Origin: Candidatus Azambacteria bacterium
GTDB taxonomy: Bacteria > Patescibacteriota > Minisyncoccia > GWC2-36-17 > M10-OD1-4
Length of the DNA: 10,346 nt
Assembly: GCA_016200995.1 (NCBI GenBank)
Contig: JACQDS010000012.1
Coordinates: forward strand, 1-10,346
Reading direction: 5' to 3'
Of the stretch, positions 6,502 through 10,346 are shown in pieces. The stretch's first letter is position 1; the number at the start of each line of letters is the position of its first letter. The notes under the pieces were generated by a model. The model had not been told where the DNA came from. It was given only the letters and a program-made list of their open reading frames with translations, and searched no databases. The position numbers and the translations under genes are program-made.

Positions 6502-7107
6502 CTATTCTTTATCTCCGTAATGGTTTATTGCAAAAGAAAGAACGGCTCCAATTATATTATGATTTCCTTCCTGTCCAAATTTAATCAACCTTGGTTTTGA
6601 ACGACTGTTTTCCGAAAATTGTAATCCGTTTGTAAAAAGCTGTGTGTCTAAAATTTTATCTAATTTTACTGCAAAAGATTTTTTATCTCCTCGGAAAACA
6701 ATCCTCTTGCTCGTGAGAATTAAATCTCCATTACTCACGGCAACAACTCCAGTTTCGCTAACCGAATGACCACGAAATCCGCCAACTCTATAACTAACAC
6801 CTTTCATAATTCGGAAACTTACGCCCTGCGATCCGCCTTCGAATCTTCGGCGCAAAACTTTTTCTTCGGCTAATGTAGCAGGTTCTGACCAATACGCTTT
6901 TTCGCCTTTTTGCATTATCAAATTCGTTATTTGTATCGTGGGCATATTACCTTGCTGGATTTCGTTCAAAAGACGCAAACGAGCAAGTTCCTTTTTGCTT
7001 GACTGAATTTCATCATCGGCAAGACCAAGATATTTTTGGATACTCAAAAGTTCCTGCTCTTCGTCTTTTGTAACTTGCTCGTCTGATTTTGCGACAGCAA
7101 AAGCCAC
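6502..7107 (-). CDS. PH/GRAM-like domain protein, C-terminal part of an apparently frameshifted gene
   Basis: The frame is 201 codons from a GTG at 7107. Residues about 1-50 are helical, with a KSDEQVTKDEEQELL stretch like the second helical repeat of a TerB-like or EF-hand-like domain. Residues about 65-196 resemble a bacterial PH/GRAM-like beta domain: KGEKAYWSEPATLAEEK, KGVSYRVGGF, then GDLILTSKRIVFRGDKKSF and KILD, a pattern I recall from cytoplasmic proteins that read LTNKRLIF at this place. No signal peptide or membrane helix is seen. Its start lies 64 bases inside the preceding gene (7044-7310) in the -1 frame and has no ribosome-binding site. Adding one base in the five-T run (7111-7115 as A on the plus strand) would fuse both into one protein of about 269 residues. 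So this is probably the larger part of a single gene, separated by a recent mutation, a base-call error or programmed slippage. The function is unknown. Confidence 0.7.
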   Translation of the reverse strand: MAFAVAKSDEQVTKDEEQELLSIQKYLGLADDEIQSSKKELARLRLLNEIQQGNMPTIQITNLIMQKGEKAYWSEPATLAEEKVLRRRFEGGSQGVSFRIMKGVSYRVGGFRGHSVSETGVVAVSNGDLILTSKRIVFRGDKKSFAVKLDKILDTQLFTNGLQFSENSRSKPRLIKFGQEGNHNIIGAVLSFAINHYGDKE

Positions 7108-7310
7108 GGCAAAAATCTCGCTTTTCTTTCTTTTACATCTTTTTCCGAAAGTCCAAAATCCTTTTTCTTTTTATCAAGCTCGTCAATTTCTTCTTTCGTA
7201 AGTTTTCCGTCATAGACGGCTTGAAGCAACGCTTGCTTAAACTCTTTTTTGTTGAGAGATTTTTGCTTAGCGTCTTTATATTTATTTACGATTGTTTGAA
7301 AAATACTCAT
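7044..7310 (-). CDS. Small helical protein, N-terminal part of the apparently frameshifted PH/GRAM-like gene
   Basis: 88 codons from an ATG that lies 2 bases after the stop of the membrane-protein gene. A weak AAGGA lies 13 to 14 bases upstream, farther than usual. Residues 1-65 are Lys/Glu-rich and helical, with a YDGKLTKEEIDEL element like a TerB-like or EF-hand-like helix-loop-helix, followed by DFGLSEKDVKE. The last 22 residues (from about L67) look unrelated and are probably read out of frame, because the -1 frame continues with the matching second helical element of the next coding region. The tight spacing points to one operon with the membrane protein. It is unknown whether the short protein is made as such. 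Confidence 0.6.
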   Translation of the reverse strand: MSIFQTIVNKYKDAKQKSLNKKEFKQALLQAVYDGKLTKEEIDELDKKKKDFGLSEKDVKERKARFLPWLLLSQNQTSKLQKTKSRNF

Positions 7311-7312
7311 AC

Positions 7313-8314
7313 TTAAAATGTTTCCTTACTGCCGTCAGCATAAATAATAGTTGAAACTTCCCATTTATATTTTAGGTCCTTCAATTCCGTATTTTTCATC
7401 TTTACATCTTCGTCCATAAACTGATTATAGTCGGTTCCTGACTCCCAAACCTTACTACTGTTTGCGGGGATTCCTTTATCGTAGCTTACTTTTGTTGCAG
7501 AGATTTTATTGTCAAAAATATCATAAAAAGTAAGCGTTCCCTCAACGCCCTTTATCTCTTTATCGGTAGTATTGGTAAATTTCAAGCTCATTGTGATTTG
7601 GTCTTGATAACTGCCAGACATGTAGTCCGCCGCGTTGAAGCCCTTTTTTGTAATTTCAAGAGTAACCTTTTTTGTTTCCGGTTTTGCCTGTTCCGTGTTC
7701 GCTGTGTTTGGTTGATTTGTACCACCCTGTTGTAAACTATTTTTCAATTCTTCTTTTTCTTTGGCGACATTCGCAGAATGTTGCGCGCTCGAAACAGAAC
7801 CCATAATAATTGCAAGTAAAATTATCACTACAAGCGAAAGAATTATGCCGTGTTTATTTGATAAAGTTTCTGCTTGTTTTATTCCAGACGCTTCTGCTTT
7901 TTTCTCATACTTATTCGTTATCAAGTGCATGATAACTCCGCCAGCAAGACCAATTATAAAAGATAAAACAACAACGAATGTTCCACCGATCGCAGTTCCT
8001 AAAGCCGCACCAGCTTGCTCAAATCCGTTCGTTGTAGAAGAAACCGCTTTTGAGCCGAGAACAAACGAGAAAACAATAGCCGACAATGGAAGCAGAAAAA
8101 AAGATATTTCCGTCAAACGGAAAAATCTTTCAATAATATGATTTTTTTCTGTAAATTGATAGACACTCCAAATCATTAAAGCCCAAATAATCAAAAACGC
8201 TATTCCTAAATAAGAGTTAAGCGTCATCCACGCATAGTTTTGCCAAAAAATAAGGGCTGGCAATAATGCCAATAAAATTTTTAGAACGATGTGCTTTTTG
8301 ATAATGTTTTCCAT
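7313..8314 (-). CDS. Five-helix membrane protein with extracytoplasmic beta-sandwich-like domain
   Basis: I do not recognise this 333-residue protein. Membrane segments are predicted at about 8-24, 34-52, 68-88, 104-132 (Gly/Ala-rich, with GTAIGG and GLAGG) and 156-174. An Asn/Gln/Thr-rich linker (176-215) leads to a C-terminal domain (216-333) of alternating strands. That domain, with EGTLTFYDIFDNK and a conserved-looking ending TIIYADGSKETF, resembles FxLYD-like or other Ig-like domains of bacterial surface proteins. With five helices and a positive N-terminus inside, the C-terminal domain would lie outside the membrane. The gene follows the XRE regulator by 17 bases, has a possible internal promoter, and is tightly followed by the PH/GRAM-like genes, so the three probably work together. 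A role as an envelope sensor or effector is a guess. Confidence 0.75.
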   Translation of the reverse strand: MENIIKKHIVLKILLALLPALIFWQNYAWMTLNSYLGIAFLIIWALMIWSVYQFTEKNHIIERFFRLTEISFFLLPLSAIVFSFVLGSKAVSSTTNGFEQAGAALGTAIGGTFVVVLSFIIGLAGGVIMHLITNKYEKKAEASGIKQAETLSNKHGIILSLVVIILLAIIMGSVSSAQHSANVAKEKEELKNSLQQGGTNQPNTANTEQAKPETKKVTLEITKKGFNAADYMSGSYQDQITMSLKFTNTTDKEIKGVEGTLTFYDIFDNKISATKVSYDKGIPANSSKVWESGTDYNQFMDEDVKMKNTELKDLKYKWEVSTIIYADGSKETF

Positions 8315-8323
8315 ATTGTTTTA

Positions 8324-8351
8324 ATTATAAATTATTTTATTAATTCATCAA
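8324..8351 (-). promoter_or_regulatory. Internal promoter for the membrane-protein gene
   Basis: On the minus strand, TTGATG (8346-8351), a 16-base spacer and a consensus TATAAT (8324-8329) lie at the end of the XRE gene. The predicted start is about 4 bases before the ATG at 8314, giving a nearly leaderless message. It would allow the membrane and PH/GRAM-like genes to be expressed apart from the regulator. Confidence 0.45.
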
Positions 8352-8538
8352 CGCTAACATCTAACGCTTGAGCGACCTTTTTTAAAGTTTCAAGCGTTGG
8401 ATTTTTATTTTCCCATGTTTCCATTTTAATCAGGGTGTTATTGGCGACATCGGCCAATCTCGCCAATTTTTCCTGCGAAAGCCCTTTGGCTTCCCGCAAC
8501 CTCTTTACATTTTTTGATAAGTTTTGATTATTTGACAT
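8332..8538 (-). CDS. Small XRE/Cro-type helix-turn-helix regulator
   Basis: The 68-residue protein is essentially one HTH_3/XRE domain. The fold is recognisable from VKRLREAKGLSQEKLARLAD (11-30), the recognition-helix region VANNTLIKMETWE (31-43) and the closing helices with PTLETLKKVAQALDVSVDEL. It should bind DNA as a dimer. The gene is first in the leftward block, and a perfect 15-base palindrome covers its promoter, which suggests repression of its own operon. There is no toxin or antitoxin partner domain, and no Shine-Dalgarno sequence. The ATG lies 6 bases after a -10-like TATACT, so the message may be leaderless. Family confidence is high; targets are inferred. Confidence 0.88.
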   Translation of the reverse strand: MSNNQNLSKNVKRLREAKGLSQEKLARLADVANNTLIKMETWENKNPTLETLKKVAQALDVSVDELIK

Positions 8539-8542
8539 AACT

Positions 8543-8577
8543 TTAGTATAATACTAACATTAAGATAGAGTATTCAA
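8543..8577 (-). promoter_or_regulatory. Promoter and probable operator of the accessory block
   Basis: TTAGTAT-A-ATACTAA (8543-8557) is a perfect 15-base palindrome. Inside it, on the minus strand, lie two overlapping -10 choices: TATTAT (8548-8553), with -35 TTGAAT (8572-8577) at 18 bases, and TATACT (8545-8550), without a good -35. The start would lie at about 8538-8541, at or just before the regulator's ATG. A regulator bound to the palindrome would block polymerase directly. Confidence 0.5.
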
Positions 8578-8689
8578 TTTATTGCTACTACCTAAATGTT
8601 ACATAATTATTTAATACAAGTCAAATTCAAGGGAGTAAATCTGTTGTGTGCGCACGGGTGGGCGGGACAAACACAGCATCTTTTCTCTT

Positions 8690-8883
8690 GGCGGCGCATT
8701 TCGCAAAGCGAAATACGAAATTCGGCGGCGGCGGAAAAAAATTGGAATCGGAAAGCGAGGGCGGGCAAAAATTCCTTCCCCCCAACCCCCTTCCTTTTTG
8801 CCCGCCCGAGCGATTGGATTTTAAAATTCGGAATTCGGATTTTCGTCAAAAAATGTTCGAACTTCGTCCAAAAAACACCGCAA
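8690..8883 (-). repeat. Right inverted-repeat arm of the accessory block
   Basis: This is the inverted counterpart of the left arm. From the inside outwards it has GGCGGC (8690-8695), an arm-specific hairpin ATTTCGC-AAA-GCGAAAT (8698-8714), the 98-base core (8715-8812) identical to the inverted 6382-6479, a short unique link, and the diverged outer segment (8823-8883). Open frames across it are low-complexity and appear in both orientations, so I treat it as non-coding. About 150 bases (8541-8689) separate it from the regulator gene and hold only the promoter and nothing else recognised. Confidence 0.85.
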
Positions 8884-8907
8884 TTTTTCGAAAAGGGTTT
8901 CTGAACG

Positions 8908-8936
8908 CAAATCGGGGTCGGCGCGACCCCGATTTG
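8908..8936 (-). terminator. Perfect hairpin downstream of tRNA-Ser
   Basis: A 13-base-pair stem (8908-8920 with 8924-8936) with a GCG loop, 24 bases beyond the tRNA 3' end on the minus strand. There is no long T-run after it, so it is a likely but atypical terminator or processing stop for the tRNA transcript. It may also shield the tRNA from the repeat region. Confidence 0.5.
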
Positions 8937-8960
8937 TCCGTTTCTTCTGATTCCGAATTT

Positions 8961-9050
8961 TGGCGGAGGAGGCGAGATTCGAACTCGCGATACCATTGCT
9001 GGTATGCCGCCTTTCCAAGACGGTGCACTCGACCACTATGCGACTCCTCC
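8961..9050 (-). tRNA. tRNA-Ser (anticodon GGA), CCA encoded
   Basis: The cloverleaf is complete on the minus strand: acceptor GGAGGAG/CTCCTCC, a 3-base-pair D stem (GCA/TGC), anticodon stem CCGTC/GGCGG (one G-T pair) with loop TTGGAAA and anticodon GGA (9014-9016), a long class-II variable arm (ATACCA-GCAA-TGGTAT), and T arm GCGAG-TTCGAAT-CTCGC. The discriminator is G73, as required for serine identity, followed by a genomic CCA. It reads UCC and UCU. Because A36 reads U at the first codon position, it is also a possible substrate for MiaA/MiaB encoded in this window (A37 is present). The gene is 87 bases plus CCA. Confidence 0.97.
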
Positions 9051-9063
9051 ATTATATATAAGA

Positions 9064-9092
9064 CTTATACACCATAAATCCCTGTGATGCAA
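9064..9092 (-). promoter_or_regulatory. Promoter of tRNA-Ser
   Basis: On the minus strand, TTGCAT (9087-9092), a 17-base spacer and TATAAG (9064-9069). The predicted start is about 7 bases before the mature tRNA 5' end at 9050. Spacing and position fit a tRNA promoter. Confidence 0.5.
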
Positions 9093-9104
9093 AATTACAC
9101 AAAA

Positions 9105-9227
9105 AATAACTTTCAAAATTTAGTGCAGTTGGAGGCGTAAGCGAGGAGCGAAGCGAGCCGTACTAAAATGTACGGTGAGCAAACCCGCAGCTTAGAACGA
9201 ACAAATGCGCAAATTTTGAAGTTATTT
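9105..9227 (-). terminator. Long imperfect palindrome after htpX, ending in a T-run
   Basis: Two arms of about 58 bases (9105-9163 and 9170-9227) form an imperfect inverted repeat. The outer ends pair strongly: AAATAACTTTCAAAATTT against the same sequence with one T fewer, a single-base bulge. The tip, CCGTAC-TAAAAT-GTACGG (9158-9175), pairs perfectly; the middle pairs only in part. Read on the minus strand it follows htpX and ends in six T, so it should act as a terminator. The outer repeat contains the htpX TAA stop. It is much longer than a standard terminator and may be a small inserted palindromic element. Confidence 0.55.
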
Positions 9228-10133
9228 CCCCATGTCTTCCAATGCTTTGATACGCTCCTCAATAGGCGGATGCGTCATAAAAAACTGCCCCAGCGCTTTT
9301 CTAAAGCCTTTCTCGCGAAAAGGGTTTGCTATGTAAAGATGCGCCGTTGCATGAGATGCTTTTTTAAGCTCTCCTTGGTAGCTTGATATCTTTCTTAGCG
9401 CATTAGCAAGGCCATCCGGATAGCGAGTCATCAGAGCGCCTGATGCATCTGCAAGATACTCTCTTTTTCTTGATATCGCAAGCTGAATGAGGCTTGCCGC
9501 TATCGGCGCAAGAATCGCCATAATTATACCGACAACAAAAAAGATGAGCTGAAGCCTTGCGTCGCCTCCCCTTTCCCTATCATTATTGTTTCCGAAAAAA
9601 AACATATGGCGCAAGAACATATCAGAGACTATAGCTATGAATCCAACAAGAACAACGGCTATTGTTGAAACCAATATATCCCTATTTTTAATGTGCGAAA
9701 GCTCGTGCGCCAAAACACCCTCAAGCTCCGACCTATCAAGTCTTTCCAAAAGCCCGGAGGTGACTGCGATCGCAGAATGCTCAGGATCCCTGCCGGTCGC
9801 AAAGGCGTTCGGAGCATGATCGTTTATAATATAAAGCTTCGGCATAGGCAGCCCTGTTGCGATCGTCAGATTTTCAACAATGTTAAAAAGCTCTCTATGA
9901 GTTGCCTTGTCTATCGGCTTTGCGCCGGACATTTTTATCACAACCTTATCGGAATTCCAATAGCTGAAAATATTCATCACTAAAGCAAAAATGACCCCGC
10001 CGTATAAAATTGAAGGATTGCCAAGCGCTCTTGAGAATATCCAAGTCACTAAAATTATAAAAACGAAAAACAGGCTCATGATAAGCCATGTCTTTCGTAT
10101 ATTTGCCGATTCGTAAGTGTATGCTGTCGCCAT
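9222..10133 (-). CDS. htpX: HtpX-family membrane zinc metalloprotease
   Basis: HtpX is an M48-family membrane protease that degrades damaged or misassembled membrane proteins. Its 303 residues are a normal length. Seen: hydrophobic segments at about 15-35 and 41-58; a cytosolic domain with PMPKLYIINDHAPNAFATG (96-114); the zinc motif HELSH (His143, Glu144, His147); SHIKNRD after it; two more hydrophobic segments (about 152-175 and 195-222); and the third zinc ligand Glu225 in REYLADA. The C-terminal THPPIEERIKAL is typical of the family. The gene lies directly downstream of lemA on the same strand, a common arrangement. The ATG at 10133 has no Shine-Dalgarno sequence; a TATAAG 8 bases upstream (10142-10147) could start a leaderless message in addition to read-through from lemA. 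Confidence 0.95.
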   Translation of the reverse strand: MATAYTYESANIRKTWLIMSLFFVFIILVTWIFSRALGNPSILYGGVIFALVMNIFSYWNSDKVVIKMSGAKPIDKATHRELFNIVENLTIATGLPMPKLYIINDHAPNAFATGRDPEHSAIAVTSGLLERLDRSELEGVLAHELSHIKNRDILVSTIAVVLVGFIAIVSDMFLRHMFFFGNNNDRERGGDARLQLIFFVVGIIMAILAPIAASLIQLAISRKREYLADASGALMTRYPDGLANALRKISSYQGELKKASHATAHLYIANPFREKGFRKALGQFFMTHPPIEERIKALEDMGK

Positions 10134-10137
10134 TTTA

Positions 10138-10190
10138 TTAGCTTATAGCTTTTAGCTTGTTAGCTTCTTAGAAAACCCTAAAAAGCTAAC
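10138..10190 (-). repeat. AAGCTA short repeats and hairpin between lemA and htpX
   Basis: Four copies of TAGCTT in 7-8 base steps (10138-10168) are followed by an inverted copy. The last copy and the inverted one form a 13-position stem (10159-10171 with 10178-10190, one C-A mismatch) with a 6-base loop. On the minus strand there is no T-run after it, so it looks like an intercistronic hairpin that could adjust the lemA to htpX ratio, not a full terminator. Confidence 0.45.
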
Positions 10191-10194
10191 GAAA

Positions 10195-10346
10195 CTAGAA
10201 AGCTACCTTGACCGGTTCTTTCGCCTCTTCTTCTTTCAGTTCAAAAAATGCCTCCTCTTTAAAATTAAAAATTCCAGCCAATAAGTTTTGAGGGAACATT
10301 TGAACTGCGTTGTTAAACTCTTTTACATTATTATTGTAAAATCTTC
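10195..10346 (-). CDS. lemA: LemA family protein, C-terminal end
   Basis: The last 49 codons are visible, ending in TAG at 10195; the rest lies beyond the window. The fragment RFYNNNVKEFNNAVQMFP followed by NLLAGIFNFKEEAFFEL matches the conserved C-terminal helix of LemA proteins (typically RRYYN...YN...FP.N..AG.FGF....FF). LemA has an N-terminal membrane anchor and a helical bundle; its biochemical role is unclear. Its position immediately upstream of htpX supports the call and suggests a shared role in envelope quality control. Confidence 0.9.
   Translation of the reverse strand, partial: RFYNNNVKEFNNAVQMFPQNLLAGIFNFKEEAFFELKEEEAKEPVKVAF

Larger units (their letters stand above)
6283..6502 (+). 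repeat. Left inverted-repeat arm of the accessory block
   Basis: The arm has parts in order: an outer segment 6283-6343 that matches 8823-8883 (inverted) at 51 of 61 positions; a left-specific stretch with an 8-base-pair hairpin (6347-6365); the core 6382-6479, identical over 98 bases to the inverted 8715-8812; a small hairpin (6477-6497); and GCCGCC (6497-6502) touching the stop codon of the PH/GRAM-like gene. Within the core, a 13-base-pair stem (6387-6399 with 6423-6435) carries a G-rich 23-base loop. Comparison was done base by base by eye. Confidence 0.85.
6283..8883. mobile_element. Candidate mobile or invertible accessory block bracketed by inverted repeats
   Basis: Four minus-strand reading frames (a regulator, a membrane protein and a two-part PH/GRAM-like protein) lie between two inverted, modular repeats whose 98-base cores are identical. 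The block sits between a housekeeping ATPase gene and the 3' end of tRNA-Ser. No transposase or integrase is encoded inside, so any mobility would need an enzyme supplied elsewhere, or the segment could invert by homologous recombination between the arms. The composite nature is an inference from the arrangement. The repeats could instead be members of a scattered family that flank these genes by chance. Confidence 0.4.

Noticed and set aside
6126..6600. Several open frames of 60-97 codons on both strands across the left repeat arm
   Set aside because: They overlap each other in different frames, have repetitive Ser/Arg/Pro/Phe-rich composition set by the repeat, and recur inverted in the right arm. 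None has a credible start or domain.
7105..7125. Programmed -1 frameshift site
   Set aside because: The junction has a five-T run, but no X XXY YYZ heptamer in the right frame and no obvious stimulatory structure was found by eye. An indel or base-call error is simpler.
8332..8538. XRE gene as antitoxin of a toxin-antitoxin pair
   Set aside because: The next gene encodes a 333-residue membrane protein, not a RelE, HipA, HigB or similar toxin. No toxin-like small gene lies beside it.
8596..9077. Open frames on both strands across the right repeat arm and tRNA-Ser
   Set aside because: They translate the inverted copy of the same repeat and run into a tRNA gene. Both facts argue against real proteins.

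Overview
The window looks like a chromosomal segment of a Candidate Phyla Radiation bacterium, most likely Parcubacteria-like. This is an inference from several traits seen together: AT-rich, tightly packed genes; no convincing Shine-Dalgarno sequence before any visible start; compact housekeeping proteins; a secreted DUF5667-type coiled-coil protein; and a lemA-htpX pair. TGA ends miaB, so there is no sign of the TGA=Gly code of Gracilibacteria/SR1.

Layout. (1) 1-477, minus: N-terminal part of a dimethylargininase/amidinotransferase-fold enzyme, divergent from (2) 609-1880, plus: a secreted coiled-coil protein with a C-terminal Kazal-like domain, closed by a strong terminator. (3) 1956-6070, plus: miaB, miaA and a P-type ATPase. 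MiaA puts the isopentenyl group on A37 of tRNAs reading UNN codons and MiaB methylthiolates it, so the overlapping pair is a tRNA A37 modification unit. The ATPase has an unusual Cys-Ala-Asp in place of the usual metal-site CPx motif. (4) 6283-8883: an accessory block on the minus strand holding an XRE-type regulator, a five-helix membrane protein with an extracytoplasmic beta domain, and a helical plus PH/GRAM-like protein that is apparently split by a one-base frameshift. Large inverted repeats bracket the block; their cores (6382-6479 and 8715-8812) are identical over 98 bp. (5) 8961-9050, minus: tRNA-Ser(GGA), its 3' end facing the block. (6) 9222-10346, minus: htpX and the C-terminal end of lemA, a familiar membrane quality-control pair.

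The most unusual part is the bracketed accessory block. The repeats are modular: an identical core, small hairpins of different sequence at matching places, and a diverged outer part (51 of 61 positions identical). They could be a mobile or structured repeat family, and could let the block move or invert. The regulator gene has a perfect 15-base palindrome over its own promoter, as expected for an autoregulated module. I do not recognise the block as a named system.

Other notable points are start codons lying a few bases after good -10 boxes (probable leaderless mRNAs), a Kazal domain lacking exactly one disulfide pair, and a long imperfect palindrome beginning at the htpX stop codon.
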